Shown here one piece after another: positions 23,341-32,877 of a stretch of 64,000 nucleotides of DNA (position 1 is the first letter of the stretch; every line of letters begins with the position of its first letter). Source of the stretch: Knoxdaviesia capensis (Eukaryota > Ascomycota > Sordariomycetes > Microascales > Gondwanamycetaceae); the NCBI GenBank assembly GCA_001510575.1, contig LNGK01000006.1, positions 1,483,565 to 1,547,564 of the forward strand. Reading direction: 5' to 3'. Both the position numbers and the translations under genes were made by a program. The notes under the pieces are model-generated. The model was not told the DNA's origin. It did not search any database and was given only the letters and a program-made list of their open reading frames with translations.

Positions 23341-25838
23341 TTACTCTTCCCAAACTCTGCCCTGGACAGCCTGCAACTCATCATCGGTAAGTCTCTTTCC
23401 GGTCGTGAAGTATCCTATCATCGCCAATATTAGCACAGAATAGGAGGCGGAATGCTTCATCATACACGGGGTTCATACCTGCAGTGATCTTCGCATCTAT
23501 CTCCACTCGGGAATCCGCGGGTATGAGTTCTTCAGGGAGCTCGACTCGTTCATGAATGGGAATTCTGTTGGATGTTAATTAGCACTTCCAGGACTTCTAT
23601 GGGGGACTCTGGGGAGTGTAATCCATACCCCTGGGAGACAATTGCGTCATGTTTCATGCTAGATAGGAATTGGGTTAGTGAAGGGTACAACTTATGAAAG
23701 ATTCAGGTCCAAAGTCAGTCAATACGGCCATCGCGATTGACTTACTTGCTCATACTCAGCATCCGGTCAATTTTAGTGATACCAAGCCAATGCAGAATAT
23801 CTGGCATAAGAGCCTGGAACCGCATATCTTTGACTCCAGCGATGTTCTCCGTGCGCTTGAAATAGTCTGAAGCCTTGTCTGCTCCGCGTTTCCGCGCATT
23901 ATAGACCACTACATTGAAATGTAAGGTTAGTACGTACTATATATGTGAGAGACTCACCGTGTTAAGATTTCCGGAAGGACAGAACATACAGTACTATGTA
24001 TGTGTAATGAGACGTTAGCTTCTGAGGCATCACTGTTTCTGGGGTTCACGGCGGGCAGCTGTGGAAAAGAAATTGAATACGAACCTTCGTCACCTCGCCC
24101 AGAGCACGGCCTTCTTTGCGGAAGTATATGACGACGCCGCTCCCTCCATTCTGGGCTTCCTTCACGGCTTCTTCAATCCCAAAAATGAGGTAAGGCCGAC
24201 ACGTGCAAATATCGGAGCCAAACACATCACTGCCGTTGCACTGTAGCACCTGTCAGTATTGGCCATTTCTCGGGGAATAAGGCCACAATGCCAATACCTC
24301 ATCATGGATACGTAGGGCAAGACGCCGAGACGGATCAGACATATGTTTCGGGTCCCCGAAACAATACACAGTGAGGCCGCCTATTGTCATTGAACTTGGT
24401 CTTAGCAGATGCACCGCAGATAACAGATAGATCAGTTATGAAGGCATACCAATTGGCGGTAAGAAGACCTTTATGTCGCCTCTTGTAATAAGCTGTAAAG
24501 AAATATGCTCATTAGAACATGTTGAAATATGAAGTGCTAGTGGATGAAACTTGCCTCCGGATAGCTGCCACCACTGTTTTCAAACAATGAACGTCGCAGC
24601 GTCGACTCGTCTAGACACAAATTTAGCCTCAAGAACACTCCCTACCCCCATATTCTGATAAAATGTCTCATACGTACCGATTCCAAATCTCTCGGCGACT
24701 CCAGGAAGGTACCAGGCCTGAGAATCGGTTAAAATCACAGCTCACAAGCAGGGATGATTTGCCTGGATCACTAATGGTAGATAGATTGGGGTCAACTCAA
24801 GCGGGGAAACCTACGGGCTCGACTGCAAACTTTGTAACAGCAAGCTCTCCAGACTTGTTCAGGCAGATTTTCCCATCAGGAACACTTGCGTTCAAAGCCA
24901 GGACCATTAGTATACATTGAAAACCGGGGCCAAGTGGTAGAGTTAATAAAGACTCACAGGCGGCCGCTGCGCACACTTTCTTCGAGTTCGGGAAGCTATG
25001 TCGGTCAGTAACTCTGAACATTACACCGTTTATCAGTTTCTGAGTGGTTTACCTTCATATGAGCCTTCGTTACAGCGATGGTCGGGCGAATATCAACTAG
25101 GTAGTTGAAAGTTAGTGTACAAGTCCAAGATCAAGCTCGATAATAAGCATCGACTGTTCTGTAATTCTTGTATGTGTCCGAGTAGGTACCGTTATCTTTG
25201 TTTATGATATCCTTATATATCCAGGGCGACAAGTGACCCCAAGGATCCATGGCCACAATTTTCTTCGGGTCGCTCCACTGAGGAAAAGGGCCAAGTTGGA
25301 CGGCAGGCTCGCTGTTTGTGTAGTCAGGTCTGAAGAGTTGGTCAAATTAGCTTGCATTCGCATCACTGGGAATGTGCGCGCCGCTTCATATCAGTAGAAA
25401 CAGTCAAGGGTACGGCATTGGAGTCCTGGACACACATACCTGTGGCTGACCGGAAGCTCATTACTGGCAACCGCAAGAGCATAGTAGACGGAATATGATC
25501 CTCCACTATACGTGATCTAAGTTAGTCTTAACTCTCTCACAGCAGGAAACAAGCACACATACTGAGCTAGAATAGAGAGTTGAGTGAGAAACTTGGTTCA
25601 GCAGCATTGCCTATATCACTGTTGTTTTACGAGAGCATAAATCTCACCTCCGATCGCTATTAGAGTTTGAAGCACGGTTAGTCAAAAAGAGACATGTTCA
25701 ACCACAGGGTCAGGAGTGAGTAGGAGCAGTGGAAGGTGAAAGTCCAGATCACAAACCATTTCGGCGGCGAACTGTAGTTGGGGCCCTGGAAACTACAATT
25801 GGGCCTCGGAGCAAAGGATCCGGATGTCCCCAGGACAT
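23341..25838 (-). CDS. urc1: Urc1/Urg1-type GTP-cyclohydrolase-II-like uracil catabolism protein
   Basis: Eighteen exons (minus): 25838-25757, 25656-25648, 25566-25563, 25505-25440, 25329-25190, 25096-25053, 24995-24958, 24884-24815, 24717-24678, 24610-24555, 24492-24450, 24380-24298, 24249-24085, 23993-23990, 23908-23746, 23658-23629, 23564-23479, 23414-23341. Phase closes exactly to 398 residues ending RVWEE. The N-terminal half resembles the GTP_CH_N domain; the C-terminal half is RibA-like, with QCNGSDVFGSDICTC (zinc cysteines) and RKEGRALGEVTK. Family knowledge: URC1 acts in the fungal URC pathway that degrades uracil for nitrogen; its GTP-cyclohydrolase homology is known but its exact reaction is not settled. 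Three exons are 9, 4 and 4 nt long, and one intron is GC-AG (donor GCAAGT at 24554). The start is the first in-frame ATG after a stop; an upstream exon is possible. Confidence 0.88.
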
Positions 25839-25912
25839 TGGCAGTGGGTTTATTCCTATTTGCTTAGGATAAGTTCTAGATAGCGAGCATGATTGTCAAC
25901 ACCAGAGACGTT

Positions 25913-26266
25913 CTAGGGCAGATGGGGTAGGTGCAGGAGATTAATGCAGATGGGGACCAACGTCAGGATGATTCTCGACGAGTTTGATGAGCTCGCATGG
26001 TGCGGAGACGATTCCACTTCGGCGCTCTTCTTCGTGGCCACAGAGGGGTCCTGGATATCGGCTGCAGGTGTCTCGTGATGATCATCTTCTGGCTGAAAAG
26101 GGCCTTGAACAAGGGAAGCCAGCTGGGTAAATTGCTTCGTGAGCCCATCAATAGCCTCCAGAATCTGGAGTTGGGATTTCTCAATCCCCTTGATAAACTC
26201 CGGTGAACTATATTGAGTTGAATTAGACATATTGAACCAGTTGGAACTGAAATAGAAGGAGAACAA
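25913..26266 (-). CDS. Hypothetical small protein upstream of urc1
   Basis: A 117-codon frame (or 105 codons from the second Met, MSNSTQYSS) is read in the same direction as urc1, ending about 75 bp before its start. I recognise no family. The first half looks helical (EFIKGIEKSQLQILEAIDGLTKQF), the second is Ser/Thr/His-rich, and the end is hydrophobic (ILTLVPICINLLHL). It may be a genuine small gene, a first exon, or part of the urc1 leader. Base composition is normal and it lacks RIP. Confidence 0.3.
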   Translation of the reverse strand: MFSFYFSSNWFNMSNSTQYSSPEFIKGIEKSQLQILEAIDGLTKQFTQLASLVQGPFQPEDDHHETPAADIQDPSVATKKSAEVESSPHHASSSNSSRIILTLVPICINLLHLPHLP

Positions 26267-26450
26267 GAATTATGATGTTAGGTTGAAATTGGTCTTGAAA
26301 TTGATTTATGATAATAAACTCATCGAAAAAAGAATAGAGGGGTAGAGTTTAATATATATATATATATATACTTAATATTAGATAGAATAGTATAATTTAG
26401 AAGTAATATAAGATAGATAGATAATAATAATAATAATAATTATTATTATT

Positions 26451-26536
26451 ATTTTATTTTATTTTATTTTATTTTATTTTATTTTATTTTATTTTATTTT
26501 ATTTTATTTTATTTTATTTTATTTTATTTTATTTTT
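26451..26536. repeat. (ATTTT)n pentanucleotide array, copy 1
   Basis: About 17 uninterrupted ATTTT units follow directly on an ATT-repeat tract. Confidence 0.9.
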
Positions 26537-27064
26537 AAAGCCTAAAATAAAACTCTTCTTATTATTAAGAGCATATATAGGAGTATGAATTGAGATATAT
26601 CTCTAGTAGTACCTCCCTAGTCACAACATTCCATTCCATGTGTGTGCTAGGAATGTAAGGCATAAGTACCTTTAGCCGTGTAGATACTTATATTGGCTCG
26701 CGTAAGGAGTTATGAGAACACGACCTAACACGCAAAAGAGAAGTCGACGCGTGTGCCGTAAGGAAAAGAGCACATGCCAAATACGACCCTGGGAGCTCAG
26801 GGCTTCTTATCCGACCACTAGCCTCGAGACGATTATGGGATGCCCCTGGAACAACTCGCCAAACTAGAGTGGACCCCATCTCATCTGCGACCTTACATAA
26901 TTCCCTCTTAAGAGAACGGCCATTGGCTGGCTAGTCAGATGGACAAGGCTCCCTTCCTCTGTTTCTATTCTCCTGAATTTTAGTAGTTCCCGTATTCTTC
27001 TCCTTTTTTCTCTTTTTGCTTTTTGCTTTTTGTTATCTATCTACTAATCTTTCCGACGTTGTTN

Positions 27065-27151
27065 ATTTTATTTTATTTTATTTTATTTTATTTTATTTTA
27101 TTTTATTTTATTTTATTTTATTTTATTTTATTTTATTTTATTTTATTTTAT
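27065..27151. repeat. (ATTTT)n pentanucleotide array, copy 2
   Basis: About 17 units of the same motif on the same strand and of almost the same length as copy 1, immediately after the N at 27064. The elf1 start codon lies 180 bp downstream. Confidence 0.9.
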
Positions 27152-27330
27152 TAGCTAGTATAATAGATATCTTATATTAACCCTAACTATAAGTAATAAT
27201 ATACTATACTTAAGAACCTAGAAAAAAATTAATTTATTAAAGTTAGATTCTTAATCTCAGGGTATACCACAATCTTCAGTACCTGTGTAACACTCTTATA
27301 TATCTCCCTTGAAGTTGAACCATATAAGCT

Positions 27331-27875
27331 ATGGGAAAGAGGAAGAGTGCTAGCAAACCGCAAGGGCCGAAGAAGGTTTGAAGTCTCCCCTCTCGCAATA
27401 TGATCCTTCACTAATTGAAATCCTTTCTCACAGTCGGACCCATTGCCCACCTCCTTCACATGCCTATTCTGTAACCATGAGAGTTCCATATCTGTTAAAC
27501 TTGATAAGAAAGTTGGTGTCGGTTATTTGAACTGCAGTGTCTGCGGCCAGACATTTCAGTGTTCGATCAACTGTAGGCATAACTTTCTCCAGGCATTCCG
27601 GGTAATACTACCAAGCATACTGATATCTTCGACCTCGATAACCAGACTTATCCGCTCCAGTCGATGTCTACAGTGAATGGGTAGATGCAGCAGGTATGAT
27701 GAAACTCCAGGCCGAACCCCCCCAACCCCCGGGCCGGAGAATAGTGTTAAATTAACTTGTCAAATTCACAACAGAGTCCGTCGCTAAACCTGCCGGGCAC
27801 AGTTCGACAATCCCCACTGCATCACGAGGAGTACAGAAGTATGCGGAGGAAGATGGCGTCGACGATGATTATTGA
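27331..27875 (+). CDS. elf1: Transcription elongation factor Elf1 (ELOF1 family)
   Basis: Four exons, 27331-27375, 27434-27572, 27646-27693, 27775-27875, keep phase and give 110 residues. The N-terminus MGKRKSASKPQGPKK is the basic tail typical of the family. The zinc-ribbon cysteines appear as CLFC and CSVC, and the conserved YLSAPVDVYSEWVDAAE falls across exons 2-4. Family knowledge: Elf1 binds RNA polymerase II near the downstream DNA, helps passage through nucleosomes, and acts in transcription-coupled repair. It lies between, and is convergent with, the uracil phosphoribosyltransferase gene (161 bp between stops). The exon junctions were set by the conserved protein. Confidence 0.94.
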
Positions 27876-28036
27876 TCAAGAACTTGAGAGCGGGATAATC
27901 CATATGTATTATATTTGAAACGCTGAATCGGATTCTCCTCAAGACTTATTCCTCCGGCCGAAATCACCGTTCTGCGACCTGTGATGGCAGATTCCAGGCG
28001 TATCATGGATTACCTCATCCTCGGGGTATGCATCCA

Positions 28037-29031
28037 TCACATCGTAAAGTACCTGTCGCCAAAATCGCCTAGGCCGGGAACAATATAGCTATTTATATGG
28101 TTAGTAACTTGCTGAAACTAAGATTGGTAGACATGACATGTTGTCCATGACCGCGGCGACACTCATCAGGAGAAGCACCGTGTGCGAGTCCACTCACTTC
28201 TTATCATCCAAAGCCTACGAAAAATGCGCGTTACATGTTAGGTCAAAATTCTCTGTGGTGGTGGTGGTGGTTCAGTGATGGCATACTGACCTGGTCAATA
28301 AATGCGGTAATAACACGCAGTGAAGGGAACTTCTGGGAGAAGTTTTCGATCCCACGAGGGCTTGCGATCAGGTTGAGAAACAAGATTCGATCCTCTGGAA
28401 CTCCCCTAGACTTTAGGACTTCGACAGCCATTATAGCCGAGCCACCTGGAATATTTAAGCAAATAGATGATCAGCACTGGGTCACAAGGTATAAAGCTGG
28501 GGGTTCTACCTGTTGCAAACATCGGGTCCAAGAGAAGAACCCATCGACTAGCAATGTCTTCCGGGAGCTTATCATAGAAGAGCTTCGGTGTTGACGTTTC
28601 TTCATCTCGTTGGATGAGGATTTTTCCGATACGTACGGCTCGGCAGCAGTCACGTAGGCCTTGTTCCATGGCCTCTCCCGCACGCATTATTGAAACACCA
28701 CATATTTTGCCTTCAAAAGCGAGCCCCGAGTAGCTCCCACCAGTAGGTGTGATTACGGCATGGTCGATAACAGGAAGATGATTGAGACCCTCTTCAACTA
28801 GTAGTCGAATGATGCGATTTGAGTGGAATATGAAGTCCCCTCTTTCAGTATTTTTGTCTCGAATGATGCTAGAGAGAAATGAGCATTACTACTTGCACAG
28901 GGACTGAGCTTTGACATTTAGAAGCCGGGTTAGAGGAGCACTCACGTGAGTAGTGCTATGAGCTGTGGTGACTGTGGAAGGACATGAACATTATTGAAGG
29001 GAACTTGTTTTGATAGAGTAGCTGAAGACAT
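28037..29031 (-). CDS. Uracil phosphoribosyltransferase
   Basis: Five exons (minus): 29031-28946, 28868-28510, 28445-28291, 28214-28198, 28088-28037, giving 222 residues. Diagnostic parts are RIIRLLVEEGLNHLP, GVSIMRAGEAMEQGLRDCCR, the PRPP-binding LLLDPMFATGGSA, and the C-terminal uracil-binding YIVPGLGDFGDRYF. Family knowledge: it converts uracil and PRPP to UMP in pyrimidine salvage; a paralogue (Urg2 in S. pombe) belongs to the uracil-regulated gene set. This copy could be either the housekeeping Fur1-type enzyme or the Urg2-type; the closeness of urc1 favours a uracil-regulated role, but sequence alone does not settle it. One exon is only 17 nt. Confidence 0.93.
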
Positions 29032-29383
29032 GTTGTTGTATGATCCTGAGTATATAGGCTGATATTAGAAATTTGAAAAGAGTCTGGCATTAGAAGGAGA
29101 AAGTGACCTGCTCTTTACCTATTACTTGTGATTTTATTACCGAGTTTATGCTAGAATACGATATAATATACTAAGTAGTGGGCTAGGAGGGAAGATAAGC
29201 TAATTAATTAAGAAATAGATATTAGGGCACTATATACTATCATACGGGTAAAAGTTTCCACCACACGCTAAAATCTAATAAGGATGTTGAGAAGTACCTT
29301 TTTAGTGGGTCTTTTAGCGCTACTTCTATGTGGGTCCAGGAACCGAGCATACACCCCCCCCTGCTTTGTATCCTGCCTTAACT

Positions 29384-29522
29384 CTTCAATTCTTAAAGGC
29401 ATTCAGGGAAGCCAGTACCAGAGCCCAGTCTTCAATTCTTAAAGGCATTTAGGGAAGCCAGCACCAGAGCCCAGCGCAGAACTCAGTACCAGAGTCCAGC
29501 GCAGAAGTCAGTGCCAGAGCCT
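29384..29522. repeat. Imperfect direct repeats
   Basis: A unit of about 47 bases (TCTTCAATTCTTAAAGGCAT start) is repeated head to tail, followed by three or four shorter units containing CAGTACCAGAGCCCAG-like sequence. Confidence 0.75.
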
Positions 29523-29562
29523 AGCTACCGTGCTCCACGCCCGCCAAAACTCGGACACCCCC

Positions 29563-29645
29563 CTCTCTCTCCCTCTCTATGTCTCTCTCTCTCTCTCTCT
29601 CTTTTTCTCTCTATGTGCGTGTCTCCCTCTTTCTCTCTCTTTTTC

Positions 29646-29679
<34 letters not shown>

Positions 29680-29688
29680 TCTCTTTAC
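29563..29688. repeat. (CT)n-rich microsatellite
   Basis: Nearly pure CT dinucleotides, broken by short TTTT and GTGTGT segments. Confidence 0.85.
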
Positions 29689-29727
29689 GGACTCGGTTTC
29701 GTGTAGCGCCTATTTTGTAGGAAAAAA

Positions 29728-29838
29728 TTGTTTGGCAGGAAGGAAGTTAGTTGGCAGGAAGTTGGTTGGCAGGAAGTTGGTTGGCAGGAAGAAGGTTGGC
29801 AGGAAGAAGGTTAGCAGGAAGAAAATTGGTTGGTACGA
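29728..29838. repeat. 15-bp minisatellite
   Basis: About six to seven units of TTGGCAGGAAGTTGG type, with later units changed to GAAGAAGG. The 15-bp period keeps a frame open by chance. Confidence 0.8.
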
Positions 29839-30002
29839 AGGAAGGAAGAAGAAGAAGAAGAAGAAGAAGTAGCTGTGGAGAAGAATTTTTGTTTTGATTA
29901 AAAAGAGTACTTTAGGGCTAGGGTTTAAAATTAGGGATAGGCGCCAAGATTAGTAGAAAGATACCCTTAATAACCAGTAGAGGCAGTACTCGTGCCACAC
30001 CC

Positions 30003-30525
30003 CACTTTTATAGTCTACTCTACGAGCGCACTATCTAAAGATAGTGCTTATTACTAATCTTACTAATGCACTAATCTTACTAATGCACTAATCTTACTAA
30101 TATACTAATCTTACTAAAAACTACTCTCTTCCTATTACTATATATAAAAATATTTTATAGTTTATTCTATAAATTACCTATTAATAATAGCTACTAAACG
30201 TCGACTCTAAGAGGCTATACGCTTCTATTTAGCTAACCCGGAAATATCTATTTCGTAAGTTGCGCGAGATTTATCTGTCGTTCGCCGTACGCTCGCTAAT
30301 CGCTTAAAGGGCATTACGCCGAAGAAAGGTCGACTAGTAAAGAATATAGTAAAATTATTTCGTTAAGAAGTATTATACGGAAGGAGCCTATATACGTAGC
30401 TAGAAAGCATAAAATTATTAATAGGTAATTTATAGAATAAACTATAAATTATTTTCGAATATAGTAATAGTAAGAAAGGAGTTTTTAGAAAGATTAGTAA
30501 TAAGTGCTACTATAAAGGTTATAAG
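30003..30525. mobile_element. Palindromic MITE-like element with a remnant pogo helix-turn-helix
   Basis: Left arm (about 30003-30186) and right arm (about 30411-30525) are imperfect inverted repeats about 100 bp long: GTGCTTATTACTAATCT on the left is answered by AGATTAGTAATAAGTGC or a close variant on the right, and TATAAATTACCTATTAATAA by its complement. The left arm also has a triplicated ACTAATCTTACTAATGC unit. Between the arms, the plus strand at about 30190-30345 translates to a segment resembling the N-terminal psq-type helix-turn-helix of Fot1/pogo transposases (ATKRRL, then EAIRFYLANPEISIS, ARDLSVVRRTLANRLKGI), with RIP-type stops. No DDE domain follows, so this is a non-autonomous derivative. 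Confidence 0.65.
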
Positions 30526-30539
30526 GAATAATAAAATAA

Positions 30540-32382
30540 TTAATAATAAATAACTATAACTAATATTTAATAAAACGTAATAGCTCTTCTTCTAATATTA
30601 CTAGTATTTAAATACTAAATACTATAGAAGAAGATAATATCCTTAATAACTATATAAAATAGTATAGATAACTAGGTTACGTAAATACTAATATAATAAA
30701 ATAAAATAAAATTTATTTTCTTAAGAAAGAATATATATATAAAGAATACCTAAAAGCTTTACTTAATAATAATATATATCGGAAAAAACAATTTCTATTT
30801 ATACTTATTATTTAGAAAAGGTATTATCTAATACTATTAGCCTAGTATTAGCTAATATAAATAATAGTATCTATATTATAACGTTTTTAGATACCTTTAC
30901 TAGATATCTAGAAATCGAATTACTTATAATAAAAGCTTAAGTATATAATACGTTTATAAAATTTAAATAAAGAGCTAAAAGTAATAAAGACCGATATGGA
31001 ATTTATATATTAATAACTAATAATAGAACTAAATATATAAACTAAATATATAAATAATGACTTTAAAAATATGTATATAAAAAGGATAGAATAATATATT
31101 AAACGAATCCTCCCTATACCTCAGACCTAAATAGATTAGTTAAGAGAATAAATAGAACTTTATTTAATAAAATTAGGGCTCTATTAATAACTTCTAAAAT
31201 ACTAATAGAATATTAGGAATATATAGCTTTTTATACTATATATATATATATATATATATATAATAGACGACCTTATAAGGCTTTATCTAATATAATACTA
31301 TATAAGATAAAATTTAGAGAACTACCTAGTATCTTAAATATTAAAATATTTAGTTTAAAATACTATTATAAAGATAAATCTTATTATATTACCGAATTAG
31401 AAGATGAAGGTATAATAGGAGTATTAATTAGACTTAATAAATACTAATAATATATTATAAGAAATCTAATTAATAATAAAACTATTATATCTAGAGATAT
31501 TATACTCCTAGACGGAGAATTTATAGATTTTAAATCTATAAATAATAACTTAGACTTAGAATCTTATATAGATATAAAGCTAAGTAATATTAATACTAAT
31601 AGTAATACTAGGAATACGAGTAGTACTAATACTAATACTATTAATACTAGTAACTTAGTATATAATTCTACTATAAATAATAATACTATAATAAATAATA
31701 ATAATAATAATAATAATATCTATAATAATATATATATAATTAATAAATTAGCGCTATTAGTTAATAACTTTACTCCTAATATTTATAACTCAGCTATTAG
31801 TTTTTCTAAAGCTAATAAATAATATAAGGCTATAGATAAAGAAGTTAATAACTTAGAAAAATAAGATACCTATAAAGTTATAAAGCGCGAAGATATAATT
31901 ATTAATAGTAATAATAATAATAATATAATTTAAGGTTATTAGGTTTATAAAATAAAAAACGATAATAATAATAATATATTAAAATATAAAGCTAGATACG
32001 TTATTAAAGGCTTTAGCTAAGAATATAGAAAAGACTCTAAAGAGACCTTTTCTACTACTTATAGACCTAAGAACTATAGAATAATATTAATATCAGTATT
32101 AATAAACTAATAGTATATAAAATAATATAATATTATAAATACTTTTATATATACTAATATTAATACTTATATCTATATCGAACTTCCTATAAGTTTTTAT
32201 AGCTATAATAAAATAGTAAAACTTAATAAGGCTATATATAGACTAAAATAAAGCCCTATTTTAGTACTAGTATTTATAAAATAAACTCTCGAAATATAAT
32301 ATAATACCTATATTAAATAATAGTACTATATTTATATCTAAAGTTAAGCAAATAAAAATATTTATTTATATAGATAATATAG
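30540..32382 (+). mobile_element. Partial Ty1/copia element (integrase to reverse transcriptase), RIP-degraded
   Basis: The plus-strand remnants match, on the opposite strand, the copia sequence at 38498-39975 and 45734-47263, so it is a second copy of the same family. An integrase-type region lies near 30.9-31.3 kb, and the RT catalytic box appears as YIDNIV near 32365-32385. It stops right after this box, where a minus-oriented LTR begins, so RNase H and its own LTRs are missing. A (TA)n run lies near 31241-31260 and AAT-repeat tracts near 31690. All frames carry TAA/TAG stops. Confidence 0.75.
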
Positions 32383-32534
32383 TTATTAAAATAATATAGG
32401 TTACGGGAGCATTTATATAGAAGTTAGAATAATAGGAGGGGTTAGAGAATATACTAGTATAATAGCATTTAGTATATAAAGTAATAATTATCTAATAATT
32501 AGATTAATAAATAATTATAAGATAATAGTAGGAT

Positions 32535-32877
32535 TGTTCGAATATAGGAAAAGGCGGTTAGAATAGAAGCGTAACTTTGCAGTCAATACTATTTATAAAG
32601 GTAGGGGGTAAAAAATAAGATGAGTAGTTAATGGCTATGAAATACTATGCTAGAATGGATGGGGGGAAAGCTTCCTTCTTATCCCCTATGGGATCTAGGC
32701 TTCCTCCCGTCTAGATCCCTAATACCTTCTAAGGCTTCCCTTCCTATACTAGGCTCTTCGTAAATCTATATTATATCTATTATTATTCCCTAGGCTATTT
32801 ATTATAGCCTTATTCTTTATTATAAACTTCCGGCTATATAAAGGATAATATAATATAAATTAATCTAATATTTAATA
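32535..32877 (-). repeat. Left LTR (3' LTR of the minus element)
   Basis: 343 bp, beginning TGTTCGAATATAGG in plus-strand text. The left (outer) half keeps TG/CA dinucleotides; the right (inner) part is converted to TA. Confidence 0.92.

Larger units (their letters stand above)
26267..27330. other. Intergenic region with two pentanucleotide arrays and an assembly N
   Basis: Between the urc1 side and elf1 lie a (TA)n run (about 26351-26370), an (AAT/ATT)n run (about 26421-26450), two (ATTTT)n arrays, and about 530 bp of unique sequence between them. A single N at 27064 abuts the second array. I see no gene in the unique block; the 63-codon frame at 26688-26879 has no family. Confidence 0.6.
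29032..30002. other. Transition zone with simple and tandem repeats
   Basis: This marks the border between genes and heterochromatin. It includes the promoter side of the UPRT gene, direct repeats with AATTCTTAAAGGCATT cores near 29388 and 29434, CCAGAGCC-type units to 29520, a (CT)n-rich stretch, a 15-bp minisatellite, and a GAA-type tract near 29837-29870. Open frames here arise from repeat periodicity and are not genes. Confidence 0.6.

Noticed and set aside
24046..24249. Reading the GTP-cyclohydrolase-like exon through 24085 as a short stand-alone protein
   Set aside because: The frame runs into intron sequence after GEVTK; the donor GTTCGT and the phase-restoring TACT exon explain it better.
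29511..29872. Open frames coding Ser-Leu and Gly-Arg-Lys repeats
   Set aside because: They arise from the CT microsatellite and the 15-bp minisatellite, whose periods keep a frame open.
30048..30120. Triplicated ACTAATCTTACTAATGC units as a CRISPR-like array
   Set aside because: Units are contiguous without unique spacers, and the host is a eukaryote; they are a local duplication in the MITE arm.
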